IMG/VR virus record: IMGVR_UViG_3300027784_000066
Span: 1 to 21,414 of that record
DNA: 21,414 nucleotides
Direction: 5' to 3' (one strand)
Origin: a virus
The notes beneath the pieces are model-generated. The model did not search any database, was not told the origin of the DNA, and saw only the letters and a list, made by a program, of their open reading frames with translations. Below are positions 8,415 through 16,941 of this stretch, piece after piece. Position 1 is the stretch's first letter. Each line of letters begins with the position of its first letter. A program made the position numbers and the translations under genes.

Positions 8415-8657
8415 TCACCCACTTCCCTCCTCAGAAGAGGGTTGTTTTACCTCCTCTTCTATTTGTAGAGGTTTATCTTCTTTTTGCTTATTAGTGGTGT
8501 TAGTGTTGGGTTTTTGCACTTTAAGTTCTTTGTTCTTCTCAATCTCCTTCAAAGCGTTATCACTAACACTAACAACACGGGTGCACCCTACAGGGAAAAC
8601 ACGTCCTCCGCTTGCCTGAACTTTATTACTTTTGTTTTCAACTGTCACCTTCTTCAT
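8415..8657 (-). CDS. Small virion-associated protein, paralogue of its upstream neighbour
   Basis: 80 residues of unknown function. The first ~48 residues (VENKSNKV..GGRVFPVG......SVSDNALKEIEKNKELKV) align with the N-terminus of the 136-residue protein encoded immediately upstream, so the two arose by tandem duplication. The remainder is a hydrophilic Asn/Lys/Glu tail. Between capsid and connector genes, a capsid decoration or head-completion role is possible, but nothing in the sequence proves it. The ATG overlaps the preceding TGA (ATGA), indicating coupled translation. Confidence 0.8.
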   Translation of the reverse strand: MKKVTVENKSNKVQASGGRVFPVGCTRVVSVSDNALKEIEKNKELKVQKPNTNTTNKQKEDKPLQIEEEVKQPSSEEGSG

Positions 8658-9064
8658 TGTTCACTGCCCCCCTCTTTTAAACTGGCTTTATACTCTTCCA
8701 GTTTTTCAGGGTGCTGACTGAGAATGTGCATTTTAACGTTCTTACCTTTATATTTGTCACAATACGGACAGGTTGACTTTTCCTCTGGTTTAACTTCTTC
8801 TTGTGATGTCTTCTGTTGAACAGGTTCCTTGAGTTCAGTTTCTTCCTGCTTAATGGGTTCCTGTTTTACAGGTTCTTCCTTCTTAGGTTCCTGTGTCTCT
8901 TGCTCCTTATTTAACCTGGTTACTTTTAAGTTTTTATTTGACTTAATGAGCTTATATTGATAAACACTTACCGTAATGTGTTCTACTGTGGACAGAGGAG
9001 GGAACCTTTGTCCCCCCTCCTCCACCATATTTTTACTTTTGTTCTCTACTTTAATGGTGTGCAT
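8654..9064 (-). CDS. Small virion-associated protein with C2H2-type zinc finger
   Basis: 136 residues in three parts. Residues 1-48 form a small domain shared with the next gene (KVENKSKNMVEEGGQRFPPL ... LIKSNKNLKV). Residues ~50-95 are a repetitive Glu/Pro/Lys/Gln linker with PVKQEPIKQEE-like units. Residues 99-118 are a C-x2-C-x10-H-x4-H motif (C99, C102, H113, H118), a classical C2H2 zinc-finger spacing. It directly follows the major capsid gene, so a decoration or DNA-contacting head protein is plausible inference. The start is ATG 9064 with GGGGGTG upstream. Confidence 0.8.
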   Translation of the reverse strand: MHTIKVENKSKNMVEEGGQRFPPLSTVEHITVSVYQYKLIKSNKNLKVTRLNKEQETQEPKKEEPVKQEPIKQEETELKEPVQQKTSQEEVKPEEKSTCPYCDKYKGKNVKMHILSQHPEKLEEYKASLKEGGSEQ

Positions 9065-9081
9065 TATCTATAGCACCCCCA

Positions 9082-10092
9082 TTAATCTAATTCTTCTTTA
9101 TCAAGATAAGCAGTGACAGCAGCTTTTTCGTCTTCGTAATGAGCGTCACACTCAATAGTCAAATAAAACTCGGTTCTCCGTTCTTCAGCGTTGCGACAAG
9201 GTTCAATCGTAACTTCATGGAATACGCCCCAAACCATGTTGTCAGGGTGCTGAAGAGTAGCAACCCCACCCAAACCCTTTTCGCCTCCGCTTGCGTCAGG
9301 AGCTACTGAGCGTTCAAGCATGGGAGCGTAAACCACTGGAATGCCTTTGTAGTAAAGCCTTTCTCCTGCGGTTTGAGCACTATCTCCTAAAGCAGTTCCT
9401 CTTTGCTTAAGAATGTTACGATAACCGTCCTCAATTTCGTAAGGAACGTAAAAACGCCACTCTGAACGGTTAACCAGATATTGCTTAGGCAAAGCGTCTA
9501 ACAATGCACCCAAAATAGATTCAGCATCATCAGGGTCAAAATCGTTGTCGTCCCCTTTACCGAATATGTGCTTATCAGCAAGTTTCAACCAACCATCGGT
9601 CATTTCCAGAATGCCTGCTTCTGTTAGGTTTTCAGTGTTAGATAGCAAAGCCCACTCTTCGAAATCCCTTCCAGCTGCTTCTCCGAAAAGGTTAACTAAG
9701 TGATTTTCGAAATCACCACGTTCAATGTTTCGGCGAAGTGCTCTGTCTGTCAGAGCTACCTTACCACGAAGCTCCTGAGCAATTAGCTTATTCGTCCAGG
9801 TGTCAGGCTTAACGAAGCTCTCAGAACCTTTTTCAGTTTCAGAGCTTCCATCGTCCTTAATACCTTTAGTCAAAACACGGTCGACAAAACCAATGCGGTC
9901 GATTTCCGTTTTTCGACTGGTCATTTCCTGGAACCTTGCTTCAGGAAGAATATTGGTTCTGTGTTGCATGGCTTCAACAAAGCGGTCAAACTTCTGCGTA
10001 ACCAATATAGAATCTCCCAAAGCATTTACATCTACCACACTCTTAAACGCTTGGTCTAACTTTTGTAAAAGCTGTTCATTAGTGTAAGCCAT
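9082..10092 (-). CDS. Major capsid protein (HK97 fold)
   Basis: 336 residues, right after the protease-scaffold gene, the standard place for the capsid subunit. There is an N-terminal helix (NEQLLQKLDQAFKSVVDVNALG). The body has features of HK97-fold capsids: RTNILPEARFQEMTSRKTEIDRIGF, a spine-helix-like region RNIERGDFENHLVNLFGEAAGRDFEEWALL, LPKQYLVNRSEWRFYVPYEI and YKGIPVVYAPML near the A-domain strands. The N-terminus has no long delta-domain of HK97 gp5 type, in agreement with a separate scaffold encoded by the upstream gene. ATG overlaps the preceding TAA by one base (TAATG), which implies coupled, high-level translation. Confidence 0.88.
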   Translation of the reverse strand: MAYTNEQLLQKLDQAFKSVVDVNALGDSILVTQKFDRFVEAMQHRTNILPEARFQEMTSRKTEIDRIGFVDRVLTKGIKDDGSSETEKGSESFVKPDTWTNKLIAQELRGKVALTDRALRRNIERGDFENHLVNLFGEAAGRDFEEWALLSNTENLTEAGILEMTDGWLKLADKHIFGKGDDNDFDPDDAESILGALLDALPKQYLVNRSEWRFYVPYEIEDGYRNILKQRGTALGDSAQTAGERLYYKGIPVVYAPMLERSVAPDASGGEKGLGGVATLQHPDNMVWGVFHEVTIEPCRNAEERRTEFYLTIECDAHYEDEKAAVTAYLDKEELD

Positions 10093-10478
10093 TATTTATC
10101 CTCTCCTCTCTTTTTTCTACCGAAAGCATCTCGGCCTTTAATGCCCCTTTCGGGTTCTCCTTCTTTATCTCCGTCTTGTCCCGTCAGAGATTTAGAAGAA
10201 GTAAACTTCTTACTAATACGGTTCTCCAGTTCTTCAAGTTTCTGGACAACTTCAGACTTAAAAGATTCAAGTTCTTCGTTGCCCTGGTCTTGAGTGTCAG
10301 TATCGGTGTTGGTGCTGTCGGTGTTTCCTTCGTCACCCTCTTCACCTTCACCAGTCTGGCTATCTTGAACATTACCACTCTCTATTTGAGATTTGAGAGA
10401 AGTGATTTCTTCCTGAATGGGTTCGACAGCCTCTTTTACTGCACCCTCAACCATTTCCTTTAACTTCTCCATTTCCAT
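10092..10478 (-). CDS. Possible separate scaffolding protein from an internal in-frame start
   Basis: ATG 10478, in frame with the protease, has AAGGAGG (10489-10495) about 10 bases upstream. It would yield a 128-residue acidic coiled-coil protein identical to the protease C-terminus: helix EKLKEMVEGAVKEAVEPIQE, a Glu/Asp/Thr-rich spacer, a second coil ELESFKSEVVQKLEELENRI and a Lys/Arg tail of the sort used to contact capsid subunits. This arrangement is known from lambda C/Nu3. A second ATG six bases on is an alternative. The ribosome site is seen; its use is inferred. Confidence 0.5.
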   Translation of the reverse strand: MEMEKLKEMVEGAVKEAVEPIQEEITSLKSQIESGNVQDSQTGEGEEGDEGNTDSTNTDTDTQDQGNEELESFKSEVVQKLEELENRISKKFTSSKSLTGQDGDKEGEPERGIKGRDAFGRKKRGEDK

Positions 10479-11600
10479 TTCCTCTTCCCCTCCTTGTTCA
10501 GAGTTTTTATTACTTGACTTCTGTGCACTCCCTTCACTTCCTTCTCCTTCATTATCGCCTCCATAAATAGATTTACCTTTTTCCTCTCGTTCTTTATCTG
10601 CTTCGTCCACAAGATATTTCAAGTGGGTAAAAGCTTCCTTAAGTTCTCGGTATACTTCCTCAGAAAACCGCATGCCTTCTTTTTTACCGAAAAGCCCTTT
10701 GAAGAAACCTTTAACACCTTTCTCGTTCTCACCATTTTGTTCGTCCTGCTCGGTGTTCGGTTCTGGTTCCTTCGACTTCAATGCGAAAAATTTCGCCTTC
10801 GGGACAGCAGGTTCGTCAACAATACTAACTGCTGCTGCTACCCAATCTGGCCCCAGGTCCCTTAAAAGCGTTTTCTTCAAAGCCACGTCAGGCGTTTGCT
10901 CTTTCACTGCTTGCTCAAAGGTCTGGCGTTTTATACCCATGACAGAATAACCAATTAAATTCCCGTCCTCAATGTCCTGCCAGGTTTCTTCATTAAGAAC
11001 TTTAGAAGCCATAATCCAGCTACCTTCAGGAATAACCATTTCTCCACCAGTGAAAACGTTATTAACTCGAAGCTCTTTAGGAGTAATATAGCTTTCCACT
11101 GGAACACCCACGTTGTTTAGGGTGTGCTTAATGTCCACGTTTCTGTAAGACAGCATCCATTCATGAGCTGCTTCCTCAATCTTTTCCTTAGTAACTGTCT
11201 CTCCGTCATGGTCTTCCTCCCCAGGGACCAAAATAGGTGCGTAAGCAATTTGTCTGGTGTTGTCCTTCATCACGATAGGTCCTGTGAGTTCGCACTCCAC
11301 CCTTAACCCTTTAGTAACAGGGTCAATTCCTTCAGATTGAAGTTTCTTGTAAGCGTAAATATTATCCACTTCTCTTACCCTTCCCAAAAAGACTTCGTTA
11401 TTCTCTTTGCGATAAGGAACCTCATATAGTTTATCGTTTGAAGTGTTCTTAACGATAACAGCATCAGAGAACGTATGAACTAAATACATGTCCCTTATCT
11501 CTTCCCCGTTTCTTGGGTCGTGGTTATCTAACTCCTGCCACACTTTACGTTCTACTTTATCCCTTACTACTTCAAAACTGTCGTCAACTTTACGCCCCAC
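10092..11600 (-). CDS. Prohead protease (XkdF / Peptidase_S78_2-like) fused to scaffold-like C-terminus
   Basis: 502 residues from GTG 11600, which has AAGGAGGTG five bases upstream; an in-frame GTG at 11618 overlaps that ribosome site and is unlikely. Residues ~95-275 match XkdF-type serine proteases: LTGPIVMKDNTRQIAYAPIL, KIEEAAHEWML, then DIKH (H159), SWIMASKVLNEETW and LIGYSVMG (S219), ending SIVDEPAVPKAKFFALK. H159 and S219 are the likely catalytic pair. Residues ~280-370 are a charged linker. Residues 375-502 are Glu-rich, helical and coiled (EMEKLKEMVEGAVKEAVEPI; LESFKSEVVQKLEELENRI), with a basic end, like a capsid scaffold. A strong internal ribosome site could make the scaffold alone. 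Confidence 0.82.
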   Translation of the reverse strand: MGRKVDDSFEVVRDKVERKVWQELDNHDPRNGEEIRDMYLVHTFSDAVIVKNTSNDKLYEVPYRKENNEVFLGRVREVDNIYAYKKLQSEGIDPVTKGLRVECELTGPIVMKDNTRQIAYAPILVPGEEDHDGETVTKEKIEEAAHEWMLSYRNVDIKHTLNNVGVPVESYITPKELRVNNVFTGGEMVIPEGSWIMASKVLNEETWQDIEDGNLIGYSVMGIKRQTFEQAVKEQTPDVALKKTLLRDLGPDWVAAAVSIVDEPAVPKAKFFALKSKEPEPNTEQDEQNGENEKGVKGFFKGLFGKKEGMRFSEEVYRELKEAFTHLKYLVDEADKEREEKGKSIYGGDNEGEGSEGSAQKSSNKNSEQGGEEEMEMEKLKEMVEGAVKEAVEPIQEEITSLKSQIESGNVQDSQTGEGEEGDEGNTDSTNTDTDTQDQGNEELESFKSEVVQKLEELENRISKKFTSSKSLTGQDGDKEGEPERGIKGRDAFGRKKRGEDK

Positions 11601-11633
11601 GGTTACACCTCCTTCCACACTACTTTACTTAAC

Positions 11634-12146
11634 TCATTCGGCAGTTCTGAAAGTGAACTTGTAATCCTTCTCCATTCCCAACTTGTCACCTTTAGAAATA
11701 ACAGCTTCCTTTTCAACTACTACCTGGTATTCTTCATCAGCGTCCAAATCCCCGTCAGGAGAAATCCTCAAAATCAAATCGTCTCCATCGTCCTCTTCAA
11801 TGCTGACGCTATCTATGGTGTGTTCAGAATCATCGTCAAGTTTAATTACTTTAACCTGGCCTTCGGTCTCGGAAGAGTTTTTCCAAAACTCAATTTCTTC
11901 GTTGAAAGTAATGTCTATGTCGTCACCAACAGATACTTCCTCTTCCCCTGCTTCAGGAGAAGTTTCTACTACCTCCAAAAATTTCTCATTGTGTTTAATG
12001 AGAGGTCTTTTTGCAGGGTTCAAATCATCAATTTCATCGTAAATTGTCTTGGTTGCATCTGCAAGCAACCCCAACAAATTATTTAGCTTAGGAAGATTTT
12101 CTCCTCCTTCACCTTTACCTATCTTTTTGGGTATTCTTTCTGGCAT
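11634..12146 (-). CDS. Head-module protein with Ig-like (Big_5-type) domain
   Basis: 170 residues, very acidic. Residues 1-55 contain a helix (KLNNLLGLLADATKTIYDEIDDL) that may anchor it. Residues ~60-168 look like a bacterial Ig-like domain of Big_5 type: VVETSPEAGEEEVSVGDDI-DITFNEEIEF, then VKVIKLDDDSEHTI, LILRISPDGDLDADEEYQVVV and a final strand KDYKFTFRT. Ig-like domains are frequent on phage virions as surface decorations that stick weakly to carbohydrates. The place among head genes suggests capsid decoration, which is inference. AAAGGAGGTG precedes the ATG at ideal distance. Confidence 0.75.
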   Translation of the reverse strand: MPERIPKKIGKGEGGENLPKLNNLLGLLADATKTIYDEIDDLNPAKRPLIKHNEKFLEVVETSPEAGEEEVSVGDDIDITFNEEIEFWKNSSETEGQVKVIKLDDDSEHTIDSVSIEEDDGDDLILRISPDGDLDADEEYQVVVEKEAVISKGDKLGMEKDYKFTFRTAE

Positions 12147-12173
12147 CTTGTTTCACCTCCTTTCAAGTATTAT

Positions 12174-12506
12174 CTAAAATACTACCCCTTCCTCTTCAAC
12201 TGGCCCTATCTCCTCTTCAAACATTTCCTCCGTTACTCCTTCCACTTTCATGGAAAACTTTTTACCCTTCAACACTTTAAACTGAATAAACTGGTCTGCC
12301 CACACCAACATATGAACCCAATTACTCCCTGCCTTAACTTCATCTAAACCCCCAACACGTGGGTCGTAAGCTGTTAAAGAATTTTTCAATTCGTTCTCAA
12401 AGCGGTCCTTTTCTGCTGTTTTAGAAAGTTTAGTAACCTTCAAACCACCGTTCCACGTTAACTCAGCGTATAAACTTTTACCTTTGTATATTTTACACTT
12501 TATCAA
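12174..12506 (-). CDS. Conserved-looking small protein of unknown function
   Basis: 110 residues, not recognised. It is mixed alpha-beta with Lys/Glu: strands CKIYKGKSLYAELTWNG and FIQFKVLKGKKFSMKVEGV, a central helix AEKDRFENELKNSLTAY, and an acidic C-terminus (EEMFEEEIGPVEEEG). The start is TTG 12506 overlapping the TGA of the MuF gene (TTGA), with AGAGGTG seven bases upstream, so it is probably translated together with MuF. A chaperone, or an immunity-like partner to the HExxH domain fused to MuF, would both fit such pairing; neither is shown by the sequence. Confidence 0.75.
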   Translation of the reverse strand: MIKCKIYKGKSLYAELTWNGGLKVTKLSKTAEKDRFENELKNSLTAYDPRVGGLDEVKAGSNWVHMLVWADQFIQFKVLKGKKFSMKVEGVTEEMFEEEIGPVEEEGVVF

Positions 12507-14125
12507 GTTAATACACCTCTCATTACTGCGTAAATCACTTTAAAATGTTCACGGTCCAACCGTAAAAGCTCTTCAGGGTTGTGATACATGTATTCCAGAC
12601 CTACAGACATCACTTCCAAACCTTTCAAATCACCATAAACCCTGCCCACATAAGGTGTAATGAAGTGGTCCCTGTAACCAACTTCACCCTCCCTACCGTT
12701 TATGTTAACCATACTCTCTCCTTGAGTTCTGCGGTTAAAGAACTCTTCGGTAATCCTCTGTGTGTCATGGCTTCCTTCGAAATCTATAAAGTGCCCATAT
12801 TCGTGAACTAAAGCTTGGGTCCTGTTTGCATTCCAATTAATTCTACCTTTATTTTCTCCTGAATAAATGTAACTACTTCTATAACGCATAGAGTCATGAG
12901 CTCCAATTTCATTTGGTAAACCTGCCTGGTTGTGAACCCTTGGGTCAACTCTTCTTTCTAAGAAATCACAAGCATTGTCAAATTTCCTGGCGTGTGGTCC
13001 ATACATACGACTTTTCGGTTCTGATAATTTATTTGCAAGAGCGTCAGTAGAGAACGTTTCTTGTTTTCCTTTATAATCTGGAAGTATGTCCTGAGCAGAC
13101 ATTCCTTTAGCTTCACCTTTTCTAATTTGTTCTTCCATTCTTTTTTCAATTACGTCAAGTTTCTTTTCAACAGACCTATGTTTTTTCACTTCTTCCCTTA
13201 TTTCTTCCATGGCTTCATCTGATAGCGGTTCTGGTTCATCTTCATCTATAGGTATTAAATCTTCTTCTCTAAACCGTGGCATGTTGTCTGGTGGTCTGTA
13301 TCCTTCTGGTATAATGAAAGGAACCAACCTACATCGACAGTTAATCCATTCTTCGATAGTAGATTCCCCTCCAGACCTGTCTCCAGGATAACGAAGACGA
13401 TTGCTGAAAGTATCCCCTCTTTCAATGATTTGACCATGTAACTCTACGTGGTCTGCCCTATCTTCCCTAACTCTTTCGTCTTCAGCAGTCCACCACTGCA
13501 CATATTCAACCTCAAAATCAACCATGGTTCTGTAAGCACCTTTATTTTGGTAACAATTAGTCTCGGTTCTTGCAATTCTTTCTGCTTCCCAGGTTTTTAA
13601 ATTTTCAAATTCTCGTTCTAATCTCTGTGCAGCTTCATCTATACCTAAACCTTCTTCATAACTAATGGAAAGGTTGCTCATTACGTCTCCACGAACACGC
13701 CTCATGGTTCTCTCACTGGCCTCAAAAGCTTCCTCCAACATTTCTTCTTTCACTCTGTCTGGAAGTTCCATGGTCTCCCTGTCCAGGGTGACACTGAGAC
13801 CTGCCTGTTGAATTAATTGCATGGCCCTACGTCTTCCATACCTACCAGCATCTACAGCACCATCTTCAAAAATTCTCCGAAACATGGCCCCTGACTTGTT
13901 TATAAGGTCAACCAATTTACGCTTAGTTATTTCGTCTGAAGGAACCCTACCAATTCTCTTTAACTCTCGAACAGTCCCCTGGCCAACCTCTCCAAAAAGA
14001 CTTGCAAGTTTCCTTTTAATTTCTAACTCTGCCCTGCGTTGTCCTCTTGGAACAGACTTCTTGGCATAATAACTGGCCAGTGTTTTTGTGGTTTCCTCAA
14101 GCATTTTCTCAGCTAACATAACCAT
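12503..14125 (-). CDS. Minor head (MuF) protein with C-terminal HExxH metallopeptidase-like domain
   Basis: 540 residues. Residues ~30-260 are a Phage_Mu_F domain: IARTETNCYQNKGAYRTM, YVQWWTAEDERVREDRADHVELHGQ, then FSNRLRYPGD and INCRCRLVPFI with the conserved Cys pair. MuF proteins are minor capsid components close to the portal, injected in some phages. Residues ~280-350 are a charged helical linker. The C-terminal ~170 residues carry LVHEYGHFIDF with H441-E-Y-G-H445, and EVMSVGLEYM with E504 in position to be the third zinc ligand, so a zincin-type peptidase is predicted. This looks like the MuF-fused effector arrangement. ATG 14125 overlaps the portal TGA by one base. Confidence 0.85.
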   Translation of the reverse strand: MVMLAEKMLEETTKTLASYYAKKSVPRGQRRAELEIKRKLASLFGEVGQGTVRELKRIGRVPSDEITKRKLVDLINKSGAMFRRIFEDGAVDAGRYGRRRAMQLIQQAGLSVTLDRETMELPDRVKEEMLEEAFEASERTMRRVRGDVMSNLSISYEEGLGIDEAAQRLEREFENLKTWEAERIARTETNCYQNKGAYRTMVDFEVEYVQWWTAEDERVREDRADHVELHGQIIERGDTFSNRLRYPGDRSGGESTIEEWINCRCRLVPFIIPEGYRPPDNMPRFREEDLIPIDEDEPEPLSDEAMEEIREEVKKHRSVEKKLDVIEKRMEEQIRKGEAKGMSAQDILPDYKGKQETFSTDALANKLSEPKSRMYGPHARKFDNACDFLERRVDPRVHNQAGLPNEIGAHDSMRYRSSYIYSGENKGRINWNANRTQALVHEYGHFIDFEGSHDTQRITEEFFNRRTQGESMVNINGREGEVGYRDHFITPYVGRVYGDLKGLEVMSVGLEYMYHNPEELLRLDREHFKVIYAVMRGVLT

Positions 14126-15618
14126 CAGTCCTCTTCTGACTTATAACTTCTGTCTTTCCTGGCAATCTCAATTAACTGTTCATGTAGGTTATTCATGGCC
14201 ATAAGTGCTTCGTTATCCTCTTCCTGCTGTTCTGCTATTTGAGAAATGGGTGTTCCTTTCAAATAAAATTCATCCATAAGTGGGTCGTCAGAGGGTTCTA
14301 AACCAAATTTATGTCCGAAATTTTCAATTAACTTGTTGGGGGTTATAGCTGCATTTTCAAAAAGTTTAATGGCCAACTCTAAATCGTGCTTTTCGTCTCT
14401 GGTGTCTATTTCTTCAAGTTTAAATTCCCAATCGGTTGCTTCAAAAGCTCCCCAAACAATATAACGGTTGATTAAAGTCTCTAAAGTTTCCTGCCTGGGT
14501 TCAATGATAGAGCGTTTATAAATTTCGGTGCTTTCTTGAGCGGTGTTGCCACTTAAACTACCAACCTCAGCAATACCAGCCCTATACGGTGGAACACCGT
14601 GAGCAGACAAAATTTCGTCTCTATTGTCTTTACGATAAAGCCTGAAAGAAGCTTCTTTAACGTCTACACTTAAAGGTTTAAACTGTATCTGAACATCTCC
14701 ATCATCTCCAGCACGTGTGGGAACGGTCAAAATAAGGGTAGAATGTGGGTCCTTAGAGAGGGTTTGAAAGTGCTCTTCAATTGCTTTTTCTAATTCTGTT
14801 TTACCGTGTTCGTCCTCTTCGCCAGGGTCAAAATTACCAGTGACAAAGACAGCGTAAGCAGGAACACCATAATTATCAAAAAAAGAAATATTATAATCTC
14901 TTCGTGAAATGTCTCCGTGAACAGCTCCCAACGCTGGAATAATGTCTGGCAGTCCATAATAATCAGAACGTGGCGTATAGTTTACCAGCCACATTACCTC
15001 AGAAGCCCTTCTTTCAGGTGAAATAGAGTTTATTTCTCTAATTTGACCACTCTCAAAATCAATGTCGCTTTCTAATTCTATGCTCTTAAACCATCGCTTC
15101 CTGGTTCCTCTCATTTGAACATAACGCATCATATCACTGTGTATTCTAATAGTGTGTGCTGGAATGTGCTTAAGTAAAACGGGTTCTCCGTCAGGTTTAT
15201 GGTCTGTCCTGACCAATTCCAAAGCACCGTAACCAACGCTTTCGTAATCAAACATAGTCTTATTTAGAACAGAAGTTATAGGTTCTGGAAGCTCTTCAAA
15301 AAAGGCCACTACCCTGTCGTATTGTTCCTGACTTGGATTTTCCTCTTCCCGTGGCTTCAACTTCCAACCTAAACCTGCTGTCTCCCTGGCTTTGGTTCGG
15401 CAACAACGATAATGATAAGTATTTAGTTCCAAAATTCTGGCCAAAGCTTCAGGGTTGTAAAGAGGTGACACCACTCCCAGGTTTCCATAAACATTATGGA
15501 ACACGTCTGAAGGAAGCTGTTTGGAGTCACTTTTTAAAGCATATTGTTCTAAAACATCTGTTCTCATTGTTTTCCCTTTATTTGTCACGTAAGCAAAGGG
15601 TTTTCTTGTTTCTGACAA
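14125..15618 (-). CDS. Portal protein (PBSX/SPP1-type phage portal)
   Basis: 497 residues, directly after the large terminase. Portal dodecamers form the DNA gate at one capsid vertex and dock the terminase. Visible family features are an N-terminal KPFAYVTNKGKTMRTDVL lead, NLGVVSPLYNPEALARILEL, RTKARETAGLGWKLKPRE, FDYESVGYGALELVRTDHK, the central VMWLVNYTPRSDYYGLPDI-type segment, RRDYNISFFDNYGVPAYAVF, and AHGVPPYRAGIAEVGSLSG before the C-terminal helices, all typical of PBSX-family portals. The start is TTG 15618 with AGGTGA six bases upstream and only 6 bases after the terminase stop. Confidence 0.93.
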   Translation of the reverse strand: MSETRKPFAYVTNKGKTMRTDVLEQYALKSDSKQLPSDVFHNVYGNLGVVSPLYNPEALARILELNTYHYRCCRTKARETAGLGWKLKPREEENPSQEQYDRVVAFFEELPEPITSVLNKTMFDYESVGYGALELVRTDHKPDGEPVLLKHIPAHTIRIHSDMMRYVQMRGTRKRWFKSIELESDIDFESGQIREINSISPERRASEVMWLVNYTPRSDYYGLPDIIPALGAVHGDISRRDYNISFFDNYGVPAYAVFVTGNFDPGEEDEHGKTELEKAIEEHFQTLSKDPHSTLILTVPTRAGDDGDVQIQFKPLSVDVKEASFRLYRKDNRDEILSAHGVPPYRAGIAEVGSLSGNTAQESTEIYKRSIIEPRQETLETLINRYIVWGAFEATDWEFKLEEIDTRDEKHDLELAIKLFENAAITPNKLIENFGHKFGLEPSDDPLMDEFYLKGTPISQIAEQQEEDNEALMAMNNLHEQLIEIARKDRSYKSEED

Positions 15619-15624
15619 TTAAAT

Positions 15625-16941
15625 TCACCTACTTCCTACGGATTTCGCTTTAACCCTAACTTTTTCTCTACCTTGAAGCATGAGTTCTGTCATGCCCCAA
15701 ACCAAAGCGTCTAACCTGTCTGGACTAACCATTCCAGAATTAGGAACCCACGTGCAAAGCTGGTCCTCTAACTGTGGAAGGTTGCCTACGTGGTGAACTT
15801 TTCCTTGTTCATATAAAGCAGCTACGGGTTCTGCCCTGGTCTGCTTGCCTCTACTGGCGTAAACGTTCTTGTAAGAAACGTTAGGGTCTAAAGAACGGAT
15901 TGTGCTTTCAATCATTTCGCCACCATTATTAGCTTCACCAATTATGCGGTCTGCACCAAACTCATAATAAGCGTTAATAGCTCTTTCTGCCCAACCATGT
16001 GGCGAAGCCCTTAAGCTCAAATCTTCAATAACATAACCGTGATTGTCTTCTCCCAGGCCAACCACTACAATGCCTGTTTCGTTAGCAGTGTCTTTACTTG
16101 AACCTGCTGGGTCAATGGCCACCACAATCCTGTAAAATGTTCCTGGCTTCTCCACTCGATTAGCGTCTATAATTTCTCTGTTCCAAAGAGCGTCAGGGTC
16201 GTCCTCAATAACTTCAGCGTAAAGTTCCTGTCGCCCCAACCTGGTGCCTTCATATCGTGAAATCACTTCATCATAAAAAGCTTGAGCAAGATTAGTTCTG
16301 TTTTCGTAAGTGCTTCCGCTTACTGTAAAAGTGTGTTCTGAGTTTAACAAATCTTTCACTATTTTAATCGGCCTGGGTGTTGTAGTGATTATGGCTTTTG
16401 GGTCGTTTCCTAACCTCAAGCAGAACATTATCATGTCCCACGCTGAAAGGTATCTCCAGGCAGCTAATTCATCACACCAAACTAAATCAAACTGCGGTCC
16501 ACGTAAGCGGTCTGGTTTATCCGCACTAAAGAGGGTTGCTATTGCTCCATTCGGCCACGTAATTCTTCGTTTGGACGGTTCATACTTTGGTTCAAACCAC
16601 AGTGGACAAACGCTTAGCAAACCGCTTTCACCTTCAACCATTACGTCCCTGGTGTCGGCAGCTGTCGCCCCTACCAGGCCAATCCTTTTATAACCTAACT
16701 CTTCTATGGCGTATCTTACTGCCTCTGCTCCAGTTCTGGTTTTCCCCCAACCCCTGCCTGCCATGGCCAACCAATTTCGCCACGGTCTGGAAGTAGGCCA
16801 AAGCTGGTTCGGTCTGGCCCAAATAGACCAATCATAAAAAAGAACTAAAGTTTCTTGGTAACTTAACTCCTCAATTAGCTCCTGTCTCTTGTTTTCGCTG
16901 AGCGAAGCTATTGACTTTACTAAGGAGACGTTGTTTGACAT
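15625..16941 (-). CDS. Terminase large subunit (packaging ATPase/nuclease)
   Basis: 438 residues. The ATPase half has Walker A GRGWGKT (62-68), Walker B DLVWCDE (152-158) with the catalytic Glu, and the coupling motif TTTPRP (186-191). The RNase H-like nuclease half has VAIDPAG (D277), GEANNGG (E336) and DRLDALVWGM (D411), the three acidic metal ligands. It moves DNA into the prohead through the portal and cuts the concatemer. ATG 16941 has AGGAGAGA seven to eight bases upstream, so the 71-base overlap with the small-subunit gene is probably real. Confidence 0.96.
   Translation of the reverse strand: MSNNVSLVKSIASLSENKRQELIEELSYQETLVLFYDWSIWARPNQLWPTSRPWRNWLAMAGRGWGKTRTGAEAVRYAIEELGYKRIGLVGATAADTRDVMVEGESGLLSVCPLWFEPKYEPSKRRITWPNGAIATLFSADKPDRLRGPQFDLVWCDELAAWRYLSAWDMIMFCLRLGNDPKAIITTTPRPIKIVKDLLNSEHTFTVSGSTYENRTNLAQAFYDEVISRYEGTRLGRQELYAEVIEDDPDALWNREIIDANRVEKPGTFYRIVVAIDPAGSSKDTANETGIVVVGLGEDNHGYVIEDLSLRASPHGWAERAINAYYEFGADRIIGEANNGGEMIESTIRSLDPNVSYKNVYASRGKQTRAEPVAALYEQGKVHHVGNLPQLEDQLCTWVPNSGMVSPDRLDALVWGMTELMLQGREKVRVKAKSVGSR

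Noticed and set aside
11601-11618. GTG 11618 as start of the protease gene
   Set aside because: It overlaps the AAGGAGGTG ribosome site; GTG 11600 has ideal spacing.
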